Assembly: GCA_019455325.1 (NCBI GenBank)
Contig: JACFMQ010000010.1
Coordinates: forward strand, 62,001 to 126,000
DNA: 64,000 bases
Origin: Rhodocyclaceae bacterium
GTDB lineage: Bacteria > Pseudomonadota > Gammaproteobacteria > Burkholderiales > Rhodocyclaceae
Direction: 5' to 3'
A program made the translations under genes and the position numbers. Of this stretch, positions 57,939-64,000 are shown one piece after another; position 1 is the first letter of the stretch, and each line of letters starts with the position of its first letter. The notes beneath the pieces are model-generated. The model saw only the letters and a list, made by a program, of their open reading frames with translations. It searched no databases and was not told the DNA's origin.

Positions 57939-59252
57939 ATGAGCGACCTGCTCGAAATCAAGAAAATCATCGAAGCCCAAGGCCAGGCCTGGGAAGAGTT
58001 CAAGCGGACCAACGACGAACTGCTCAAGGCCAAGGCCGAGGGCAAGGCGGTCGCCGACATCGAGGCCAAGCTCGCCAAGATTAGCGACAGCATGGACGCG
58101 CTCGCCGAACTCAAAAACGAGTTCGACGAAGTGCTCAAGAAGATCGGCCGTCCGGAGAACGGCCAGGCCAAGGGCGAGAACGACCTGCAGGTCGAGTGCA
58201 AGAGCTTCAACGCCATGCTGCGCGCGGACCTGCAGTCGAAAGGCCGCGCGGTTTCCGAGGTCGATGTCGAGACCTACCAGCAGTACAAGAGCGGGTTCTT
58301 CAAGCTCGTGCGCACCGGCAATCTCGAAAGCCTCTCCGCCGACGAGCGCAAGGCCATGTCGGTCGGTTCCGATCCGGACGGCGGCTACCTGGTTCCCGCG
58401 CCGACGGTCGGCCACATCGTCGCCAAGGTGTACGAACAGTCCGTCATCCGCCAGCTCGCCAGCGTGCAGACCATCAGCACGAACGAGCTGGAGGGCATCG
58501 TCGACAACGACGAGGCCGAGGCCGGGTGGGTCGCCGAGATGGACGCCCGGAACGACACCGGCACGCCGCAGGTCGGCAAATACCGCATCGAGGCGCACGA
58601 GATGTACGCCCAGCCCAAGGTCACCCAGAAGCTGATCGACGACGCAGCGGTCGATGTCGAGGTCTGGCTGGCCGGCAAGGTGGCCGACAAGTTCGCTCGC
58701 GTCGAGGGCGCCGCCTTCATGACCGGCAACGGCGTCGGCAAGCCGCGCGGCATCTTCGCCTATCCGACCGCCGCCACCGGCGACGACACGCGCGCCTGGG
58801 GCACCTTCGAGCACGTCAAGACCGGCGCCAACGGCGATTTCCACACCACGAAAGCCGATCCGCTGCAGGATCTGATCGGCGCGTTCCGGGACCGCTACCT
58901 GCAGAACGCCACCTTCCTCATGCGGCGCGAAGTGCGCACTAAGATCCGCAAGATGAAGGAAGCCACCAGCGACCGCTACCTGTGGGAGCCGTCGCTCCAG
59001 GCCGGCCAGCCCGACCGCCTGCTCGGCTACCCGGCGCGCGTCGACCAGTACGTTCCGGCGCTGAGCGCCGGCTCGCTCTCGCTCGGCTTCGGCGACTTCC
59101 GCGAGGCCTACACCATCGTCGACCGCATCGGCATTCGCACGCTGCGCGATCCCTACACCGCCAAGCCCTACATCCGCTTCTACAGCACCCGGCGCACCGG
59201 CGGCGGCGCGGTGAATTTCGAGGCGGTCAAGTTCCTCCAGTTCGCTTCCTGA
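57939..59252 (+). CDS. Major capsid protein (HK97 fold)
   Basis: 437 residues. The N-terminal 90 residues form a coiled-coil delta/scaffold domain (LLEIKKIIEAQGQAWEEFKR...FDEVLKKIGRP) removed by the protease. The HK97 body follows: SDPDGGYLVP-like VGSDPDGGYLVPAPT, WVAEMDARNDTGTPQ, FMTGNGVGKPRGI, LMRREVRTKIRKMK and FRAYTIVDR-like FREAYTIVDRIGIRTLRDPY. TGGAGG before ATG 57939. Confidence 0.96.
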   Translation: MSDLLEIKKIIEAQGQAWEEFKRTNDELLKAKAEGKAVADIEAKLAKISDSMDALAELKNEFDEVLKKIGRPENGQAKGENDLQVECKSFNAMLRADLQSKGRAVSEVDVETYQQYKSGFFKLVRTGNLESLSADERKAMSVGSDPDGGYLVPAPTVGHIVAKVYEQSVIRQLASVQTISTNELEGIVDNDEAEAGWVAEMDARNDTGTPQVGKYRIEAHEMYAQPKVTQKLIDDAAVDVEVWLAGKVADKFARVEGAAFMTGNGVGKPRGIFAYPTAATGDDTRAWGTFEHVKTGANGDFHTTKADPLQDLIGAFRDRYLQNATFLMRREVRTKIRKMKEATSDRYLWEPSLQAGQPDRLLGYPARVDQYVPALSAGSLSLGFGDFREAYTIVDRIGIRTLRDPYTAKPYIRFYSTRRTGGGAVNFEAVKFLQFAS

Positions 59253-59299
59253 CAACCCCATCGCGAGCCGGCTCGCCGGCCCGCAACGAGGAGAAAACC

Positions 59300-59689
59300 A
59301 TGCGTGACCTCAAGAGCAATATTTTCACCGCCCTCTGCATCGCCCCGTCCGTCCATTCGGCAACCAAGAGCGACGGCGCAGTTGTCGACCTCCAGGGCTG
59401 CGGCTCGGCCGCCGTCGTGGTGACGACCGGCGCCATTGCCGGCGACGGCGACTTCACCGCCTCGCTGGTGGTCGGCGACGCGGCCGATCTGTCCGGCGGC
59501 GCCGCCGCGACGGCCGACGAATTGATCGGCGCATTCCCCGCCACGCTGGCCGCCAACAGCGCCGTGACGGTCGGCTACCGCGGCGGCAAGCGCTACGCGC
59601 GTGTCGTGCTGACCAAGAACGGCGGAACCTCGATTGCCGCCAGCGCGGTGATCGTCAAGGGTGATCTCGCGCTCCGGGGCGGTCTGTAA
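59300..59689 (+). CDS. Putative head decoration/minor head protein
   Basis: 129 residues, beta-rich and Ala/Gly-rich (MRDLKSNIFTALCIAPSVHS...GYRGGKRYARVVLTKNGGTS). Between capsid and connector genes. Proteins of this sort are annotated as head or fibre accessory proteins; role unproven. GAGGAG precedes the ATG. Confidence 0.6.
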   Translation: MRDLKSNIFTALCIAPSVHSATKSDGAVVDLQGCGSAAVVVTTGAIAGDGDFTASLVVGDAADLSGGAAATADELIGAFPATLAANSAVTVGYRGGKRYARVVLTKNGGTSIAASAVIVKGDLALRGGL

Positions 59690-59700
59690 CAGGCTGGCCC

Positions 59701-60015
59701 ATGTCCACCACGCTCGATCCCGGTGTCGTCAAGGTCTGGTGTCGCATCGACGGCGATGAATTCGATGCCGTCCTGCCGATGATGCTCGCCGATGCCGTCG
59801 CCCAGGCCGGCCACCTCGTCGCCGGTCGGGCGGACTACTACGCCAGCGGCCCCATGCCGGCGTCGGTGCAGATGTGGTGCTGCGCGCAGATTGCTCACTG
59901 GCTGGAGACGCCGTCGGCGTCCGTTTCGCCGTCGGGGAACAACCCGCAACGCAACCTGTTCCTCGACGGCCTACTCGACCCGTACCGGCTGTACGGAGAC
60001 GAGAGGGCGCAATGA
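59701..60015 (+). CDS. Head-tail connector protein (gp6-like)
   Basis: 104 residues, MSTTLDPGVVKVWCRIDGDEFDAVLPMMLADAV..., the helical gp6/gp15-like adaptor pattern (FDAVLPMMLADAVAQAGHLV). Adapts the portal ring to the tail. Confidence 0.82.
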   Translation: MSTTLDPGVVKVWCRIDGDEFDAVLPMMLADAVAQAGHLVAGRADYYASGPMPASVQMWCCAQIAHWLETPSASVSPSGNNPQRNLFLDGLLDPYRLYGDERAQ

Positions 60016-60329
60016 TCGCCGCCGGCCGCCTCCGCCAGCGCATCGCGATCGAGCGCCCGCCGACGGACCAGGATGATGTCGGCCAGCCGCTCGGCCCTTG
60101 GGCGCCGGTCGCCACGGTGTGGGCTGATATTCGCCACGTGTCGGGCATCGAGACGGTCAAGTCCGGCGCCGACACCAGCATCGTCCGCGCCAGCATCCGC
60201 ATCCGCACTCGCGGCGACCTCGATGCCGGCATGCGCGCGGTACACGGCGCGGCGATCTACGACATCAAGGCCCTGCTGCCGTCGCCGGCGGCCGGATACA
60301 TCGACCTGGTCTGCGAGTCCGTTTCATGA
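60012..60329 (+). CDS. Head closure protein
   Basis: 105 residues, GRLRQRIAIERPPTDQDDVG...VWADIRHVSGIE, the head-tail joining (SPP1 gp16-like) beta-barrel pattern. 4-bp overlap upstream and downstream. Confidence 0.85.
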   Translation: MIAAGRLRQRIAIERPPTDQDDVGQPLGPWAPVATVWADIRHVSGIETVKSGADTSIVRASIRIRTRGDLDAGMRAVHGAAIYDIKALLPSPAAGYIDLVCESVS

Positions 60330-60757
60330 TCACCGTGGATTTCGATTTCAACAAAATATCGGTCGACCTCGACCGGATCACCGCCGCCGCGAATTCGGCC
60401 GTCCGTCCGGCGGCGCAGGCCGCGGCGCAGGTGTTCTACGACGAGGCCCGGGCGCGCGTTCCGGTGTCGGCCGCCCCGCACATTTTCCACGGCACGCACA
60501 ACAAGTACCTGTTCAAGTCGGGCACGCTGCGCGACGCGATCTTCCAGTTTCACAAGGGTTCGACCGCCGCCCACGCCACCTACATCGTCTCGTGGAACCA
60601 CCGTAAGGCGCCCTACGGGTACATGGTTGAGTACGGCACCAGCCGCGCGCCGGCGCATCCCTTCCTGCGGCCGGCATACGACGCCGCGAAGGAGCGCGCC
60701 GCGACGTTCGCCCAGTCGCGGATGGCGGCCGCCGTGAAAGAGGCGCTGCTGCGATGA
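60326..60757 (+). CDS. HK97 gp10-like tail completion protein
   Basis: 143 residues. VRPAAQAAAQVFYDEARARV...GTLRDAIFQ and YMVEYGTSRAPAHPFLRPAYD match the HK97-gp10 family. Confidence 0.88.
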   Translation: MITVDFDFNKISVDLDRITAAANSAVRPAAQAAAQVFYDEARARVPVSAAPHIFHGTHNKYLFKSGTLRDAIFQFHKGSTAAHATYIVSWNHRKAPYGYMVEYGTSRAPAHPFLRPAYDAAKERAATFAQSRMAAAVKEALLR

Positions 60758-61110
60758 ACGTCGAAGCCGAGATCAAGGCCCTGCTCGGCGGCCTCGTCGC
60801 CGGCCGCGTCTATCCCGACGTTGCCCCGGCCAAGGCTGGACTCCCGCGCATCGTCTACCAGCAGGTCGGCGGCCGGTCGCTGAACTACGTCGACCAGCAG
60901 GTTCCTGACGTCAAGAACGGCCGCTTCCAGCTCGCCTGCTGGGCGGCGACGCGCGAGGCCGCGACCGCCCTCGCGCTGCAGGTGGAGGCAATCATGATTC
61001 TCGCCGAGAAGATCCAGGCGCAACCGCTCGGCGCGCACGCCTCCACCCGTGAACCGGACACCGGCCTCTACGGTGCCCGGCAGGATTTCGACGTCTGGAG
61101 CGCCCGCTAG
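60754..61110 (+). CDS. Tail terminator-like protein (DUF3168)
   Basis: 118 residues, MNVEAEIKALLGGLVAGRVYPDVAP...GLYGARQDFDVW, the DUF3168/gp17-like pattern at the expected place before the tail tube gene. Confidence 0.82.
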   Translation: MNVEAEIKALLGGLVAGRVYPDVAPAKAGLPRIVYQQVGGRSLNYVDQQVPDVKNGRFQLACWAATREAATALALQVEAIMILAEKIQAQPLGAHASTREPDTGLYGARQDFDVWSAR

Positions 61111-61133
61111 GCGGCGCCCGGTCGTCACCCGAC

Positions 61134-61202
61134 AAACCCGCTCCGGCGGGTTTTTTCATGCCCGCAAGGGCGCCAACGACACCCGCCGCGTGCGGGTTTT
61201 TT
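61134..61202 (+). terminator. Two short hairpins before the tail-tube gene
   Basis: AAACCCGC-TCCG-GCGGGTTTTTT (61134-61156) and ACCCGC-CGCGT-GCGGGTTTTTT (61181-61202) stand in tandem 24-100 bp before the tail-tube start. The second shares its stem and loop with hairpins before the capsid and tape-measure genes. Confidence 0.7.
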
Positions 61203-61223
61203 GCTTTCAGAAAGGCCCACATC

Positions 61224-61874
61224 ATGGCAACGCTTCCCTCCGGAACCCTTCTCTCGATCGCGTCCGCCTTCGCGGCGGCGAAGGTCGTCTCCAGCATCAG
61301 CAACGCCGCCGAGGCCGTCGTCTCGTGCACGGCGCACGGCTACGCCGTCGGCGACATCGTCCAGCTCTATTCCGGCTGGGGCCGGCTCAACCGCCGCGTC
61401 GTGCGCGTCAAATCCGCCACCACCGATGCCTTCGTCGCCGAGAACATCGACACGACCAACCAGGAATTCTTCCCGGCCGGCAGCGGCGGCGGCAGCGTGC
61501 GCAAGGTGAACACCTTCACGCAGATTTCCAAGTACCTCAACCCCACGCAGTCCGGCGGCGACCCGAAGAACGTCACCGTCCGCTTCATGGATGAGGACAC
61601 GGAAACGAACCTCAACGACGGTTTCACCGCCGTCGCCGAGTCCTTCGAGGTGGATGCCGACCAGTTCGGCAGCGGCGCCTACAACGCCCTGCGCGCGCTT
61701 ACCGACGTCCAGTCCGATACCGTCCTGAAGAAGACGCTGAAGTCCGGCGCCACGATCTACACGCCCTGCACGGTCGCCCTGAACGAAAACGTCCGCCTGG
61801 CCGATGGCTCGATCATGACCAACGTCGTCGCCATCAACGGCAACGGGCGCATCACCCGCTACGCCGCCGCCTGA
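61224..61874 (+). CDS. Major tail (tube) protein
   Basis: 216 residues, MATLPSGTLLSIASAFAAAK... with beta-rich core (CTAHGYAVGDIVQLYSGWGR; TQISKYLNPTQSGGDPKNVT). Position after the tail terminator and before the G/GT chaperones identifies the tube protein. Start ATG 61224 at the conserved MAT. Confidence 0.85.
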   Translation: MATLPSGTLLSIASAFAAAKVVSSISNAAEAVVSCTAHGYAVGDIVQLYSGWGRLNRRVVRVKSATTDAFVAENIDTTNQEFFPAGSGGGSVRKVNTFTQISKYLNPTQSGGDPKNVTVRFMDEDTETNLNDGFTAVAESFEVDADQFGSGAYNALRALTDVQSDTVLKKTLKSGATIYTPCTVALNENVRLADGSIMTNVVAINGNGRITRYAAA

Positions 61875-61935
61875 ACCGAGTCGCCCGGCCTGCCGCCGGG
61901 CGGCCCGACCTTTCATACATATCGAGGACCCTCTC

Positions 61936-62256
61936 ATGGCACAGTTTTCCCTCACGCCCGATCCGACGTTCACCGCCACCGTGGAGATCCCGGTGCCCGG
62001 CAAGAAACCGGCGAAGATCGATTTCACCTTCAAGCACCGCGACCGAGAGCAGTTTGGTCAGTGGTTCGATGCTCTCCGCGACAACGAATCCGATGTTGAC
62101 GTCGTCCTCGACATCGCCAGCGGCTGGAATCTGAAGGAGCCGTTCGGCCGCGAGACGGTCGAGCAGCTCGTCACCGGCTACCTGGGGTCGGCCCGCTCGA
62201 TCATCGACAAGTACATCGCCGAGAACACGGGCGCCCGCCTGGGAAACTTGCGCTGA
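61936..62256 (+). CDS. Tail assembly chaperone (G-like)
   Basis: 106 residues, MAQFSLTPDPTFTATVEIPV...WFDALRDNESDVDVVLDIASG. Ends ...RLGNLR at 62256, with the slippery heptamer GGGAAAC over codons GGA AAC. A hairpin (CGCCCGGC/GCCGGGCG, 61882-61902) precedes it without a T-run. Confidence 0.82.
   Translation: MAQFSLTPDPTFTATVEIPVPGKKPAKIDFTFKHRDREQFGQWFDALRDNESDVDVVLDIASGWNLKEPFGRETVEQLVTGYLGSARSIIDKYIAENTGARLGNLR
62241..62247 (+). promoter_or_regulatory. Programmed -1 frameshift site GGGAAAC
   Basis: G GGA AAC in the 0 frame of the chaperone gene meets the X-XXY-YYZ rule. A -1 slip continues CTT GCG CTG ATC... without a stop for 108 codons to 62570, fusing the G-like protein to the downstream frame. 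Confidence 0.8.
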
Positions 62257-62570
62257 TCGCCGGCAAGCTCCACGAACGCCTGCCGTCCGTGGAGGAGATG
62301 CGCGCGCATGGCTTGGAGCCGGAGGACTTCGAATGCGAGACCGTCGAGGTCTGGCCGAACAACTGGCGCGCATTCGACTTTTTCCGCCGCCTCGGCTCTC
62401 GCTGGATGCCAGGCCCTGCCGGCGTGATCGGTCTGCGCTGGGAGGCGATCTACCCGCTCATGGACCGCCTGGCGCTCGCGCCGGACGAGTGGGATGCGCT
62501 GCGCAGCGACCTCGAAGTCATGGAGGCGGCGGCGCTGAAGGAGATCAACAAGCCGGGGAGGGGCAGCTAG
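62247..62570 (+). CDS. T-part of the G/GT tail chaperone (DUF1799-like), reached by -1 frameshift
   Basis: Continuing in the -1 frame gives about 107 residues (LALIAGKLHERLPSVEEMRA... to NKPGRGS). FDFFRRLGSRWMPGPAGVIGLRWEAIYPLMDRL is the DUF1799 pattern that usually follows tail chaperones. An internal GTG at 62289 could start a free 93-residue protein, but the slippery site upstream favours the fusion, as in lambda G-GT. The long form binds the tape-measure protein. Confidence 0.78.
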   Translation, partial: LALIAGKLHERLPSVEEMRAHGLEPEDFECETVEVWPNNWRAFDFFRRLGSRWMPGPAGVIGLRWEAIYPLMDRLALAPDEWDALRSDLEVMEAAALKEINKPGRGS

Positions 62571-62603
62571 TCGCCGCAGTCCTGCTGAGTGTCACCGACT
62601 TCC

Positions 62604-62663
62604 CCTTGCGGTGAAAACCGCAGGGCATCCAATTCATATCAAGCCCGCCGCGTGCGGGCTTTT
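62604..62663 (+). other. GAAA-tetraloop hairpin and CCCGC-CGCGT-GCGGG hairpin before the tape-measure gene
   Basis: 62604-62625 folds to a 9-bp stem closed by a GAAA tetraloop. 62641-62663 repeats the AAGCCCGC-CGCGT-GCGGGCTT hairpin with TTTT. The leader is 110 bp long and has no gene. Confidence 0.6.
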
Positions 62664-62680
62664 CGCTTCTTGAGGCCGTC

Positions 62681-64000
62681 ATGTCGGACAGTCTGAACAC
62701 CGAGATCAGGATCGATGCCGACGCAACCGGCGTCGAGGCCGGCGTCAGCCGTGCCAAGCGCTCGCTCGCCGATCTCGGCGCCACCGCGAAGAGAGCGGGC
62801 GCGGAGGCCGCCGAAGGCGTCGCCGGCATCGGCGAGGGTGGTGAGCAGTCGTCGAGGAAGGTCGAGCGAGCCACGAAGTCCATGGCGGCCAGCCTTGAAC
62901 GCCTCATCGCACTGCAGCGCTCGGGTAGCAGGGAAAGCCGCGAATACTGGGAGGTGCTCGCCAGCCAGCGCGGCGTAAACCTGGATGCAATCAAGCCGCT
63001 GCTCGACCAGCTCGACCAGGCACGGCAGAAGACCCGTGCTGCCAAAGAAGCCAGCGACGCCTGGGCCGCCAGCCTGGGCCGCCAGCGCGGCGCCGGTGCG
63101 CTTGATCCACTGCTTGGCCAGTTCGATCAGGTGCGACTGAAGACAAGCGCGGCGAAGGAAGCAAGCGATGCATGGGCGGCCAGCCTCGGAAAAATCACCC
63201 CGATTCTTTCCACGGTGGCGGCGGCTTTTTCTGTGCGTGAAGTCTCGTCGGCTGTCGACGCCTGGAAGAACCTCAATGCGCAGTTGAACATCGCTACAGG
63301 CAGCATGCGCGGCGGTGCCGAGGCGTATCGCGCGACACTCGACAATGCCCTGCTCGCCGGTCAAGCAATCGATCAGGTGGGCACGGTCTACCGGCGCTTT
63401 GCCGAGAACTCGATGGAACTCGGCATCTCTCAGCAAAAGGTTGCCGACCTGACGCGCACGGTGTCGCAGAGCATCGCCATTTCCGGCGGCAGTGCGCAGG
63501 CGGCGCAGGCCTCTCTGACGCAGTTCGGGCAGGCGCTCGCATCCGGGGCGCTGCGCGGCGAGGAGCTCAACAGCGTCCTCGAACAGGCGCCGGCATTGGC
63601 GCGGGCGCTGGCTGCCGGCCTTGGCATATCTGTCGGGCAATTGCGCAATCTGGCTGCCGAAGGGCGTATCACCTCGGAAGAAATTGTGCGTGCCCTCGAC
63701 AACCAGGCCGAGCGGATCGCCGCCAACTTCGAGAAGTTGCCGCTGACCATGACCAGGGCGCTGGAGAACATGCGCACGCGGTGGGTCGACGTCATGGGTG
63801 GGTTCGAATCGTCGTCGGGCGCATTCGGGCAGATGGCGGAAGCCGTTGACGCCGCGGCGAGGAATCTTGACGTGCTTGTGGTTGCTGGCGCCGCGATTGC
63901 TGCGCTCTACGGTGGTCGTATGGCTGGAGCGATTGCTGTCGGTACGGCCGCCAAGCTGGCCGATGTGTCGGCAACGCTGCGGCAGGTGCAGGCGACGGAG
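62681..64000 (+). CDS. Tail tape-measure protein (N-terminal 440 residues; runs off the right edge)
   Basis: MSDSLNTEIRIDADATGVEA...AKRSLADLG starts with the coiled-coil pattern of tape-measure proteins. Residues about 290-370 (SQSIAISGGSAQAAQASLTQ...LARALAAGLGISVGQLRNLAAEGRIT) match the conserved tape-measure N-terminal domain. A segment of about 37 residues is duplicated (KTRAAKEASDAWAASLG near 108-125 and KTSAAKEASDAWAASLG near 145-162). Sets tail length. TGAGG lies 8 bp before the ATG. Confidence 0.93.
   Translation, partial: MSDSLNTEIRIDADATGVEAGVSRAKRSLADLGATAKRAGAEAAEGVAGIGEGGEQSSRKVERATKSMAASLERLIALQRSGSRESREYWEVLASQRGVNLDAIKPLLDQLDQARQKTRAAKEASDAWAASLGRQRGAGALDPLLGQFDQVRLKTSAAKEASDAWAASLGKITPILSTVAAAFSVREVSSAVDAWKNLNAQLNIATGSMRGGAEAYRATLDNALLAGQAIDQVGTVYRRFAENSMELGISQQKVADLTRTVSQSIAISGGSAQAAQASLTQFGQALASGALRGEELNSVLEQAPALARALAAGLGISVGQLRNLAAEGRITSEEIVRALDNQAERIAANFEKLPLTMTRALENMRTRWVDVMGGFESSSGAFGQMAEAVDAAARNLDVLVVAGAAIAALYGGRMAGAIAVGTAAKLADVSATLRQVQATE

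Larger units (their letters stand above)
36219..64000. mobile_element. Lambda-like siphovirus prophage (left end to tape-measure gene; right end outside)
   Basis: A continuous block of phage genes: integrase, excisionase, early leftward operon, repressor/Cro, replication, HNH, TerS/TerL, portal, protease, HK97-type capsid, head-tail and tail genes. GC is lower and more variable than in the flanking chromosome. The left boundary is the tRNA-Ser fragment. Structural genes are intact as far as visible, so the element may be functional. Lysis, tail-tip and right att sites are outside the window. Confidence 0.95.

Noticed and set aside
57180-58084. Rightward frame at 57356-58084 overlapping the protease and capsid genes
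   Set aside because: Arg-rich translation in another frame of the protease gene; the protease motifs are in the annotated frame.
36400-64000. Search for a DGR reverse transcriptase or template repeat in the prophage
   Set aside because: No frame long enough with RT-like motifs (for example YADD) and no third copy of the variable repeat was found in the visible part.

Overview
The window joins about 36 kb of bacterial chromosome to about 28 kb of an integrated prophage that runs off the right edge. High GC, codon use and gene order (GntR regulator - sdhCDAB - sdhE - gltA - odhA - odhB - lpd, with mdh divergent to the GntR gene) point to a betaproteobacterium, most likely of the Rhodocyclaceae (Azoarcus/Thauera/Dechloromonas type). 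This is inference from gene content; no 16S gene is present.

Chromosome, 1-36.2 kb. (a) 1-6.3 kb: the start of a YuxH-like EAL/HDOD signalling protein (leftward), a sigma54-dependent NtrC-type regulator translationally coupled to a Cache-domain histidine kinase, an AraC-type regulator, an SRPBCC protein and mobA. (b) 6.3-10.2 kb: an AlkA-like glycosylase, an Nei-type glycosylase, accA and tilS. (c) 10.1-18.3 kb: a PAS-PAS-GGDEF-EAL protein and a C4-dicarboxylate system made of dctS/dctR (leftward) and dctPQM (rightward), with a perfect 18-bp palindrome between the two arms and a hairpin terminator between dctP and dctQ. (d) 18.6-19.1 kb: a truncated IS1595-type transposase. (e) 19-34 kb: an MgtC-family protein, a CitE-like CoA-ester lyase, mdh, and the TCA block encoding succinate dehydrogenase, citrate synthase and the 2-oxoglutarate dehydrogenase complex. 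(f) 34-36.2 kb: an Ala/Pro-rich lipoprotein, rlmD and tRNA-Arg(ACG).

Prophage, 36.2 kb to beyond 64 kb. Its left end lies in a 3' fragment of a tRNA-Ser gene. A leftward early operon runs from about 45.07 kb to the integrase at 36.3 kb (xis, small Zn-binding proteins, a C5-cytosine methyltransferase, many small genes). Its promoter (TTGACA-17-TACAGT) contains an operator repeated upstream of the repressor/Cro pair at 48.5 kb, giving a lambda-like OL/OR layout. Between the two operator clusters sits a rightward cargo block of small membrane, zinc-ribbon and lipoprotein genes. To the right follow early small genes, a CII-type regulator, a replication protein whose gene carries 12-bp-spaced repeats (candidate origin), an HNH nuclease, and a HK97-type head-tail module (TerS, TerL, portal, protease, capsid, connectors, tail tube, G/GT chaperones with a GGGAAAC slippery site) ending inside the tape-measure gene.

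Most notable observation: two FGE-sulfatase-fold proteins in the early operon (VP1 at 40.6-41.4 kb, VP2 at 42.9-43.6 kb) end in aligned 120-bp segments differing at 13 nucleotides in 9 codons. Every difference is in codon position 1 or 2, all nine third bases are conserved pyrimidines, and the other 31 codons are identical base for base. This is the footprint expected of a diversity-generating retroelement acting on AAY codons. No reverse transcriptase or template repeat is visible in the window, so the mutagenic machinery must lie elsewhere or be lost.
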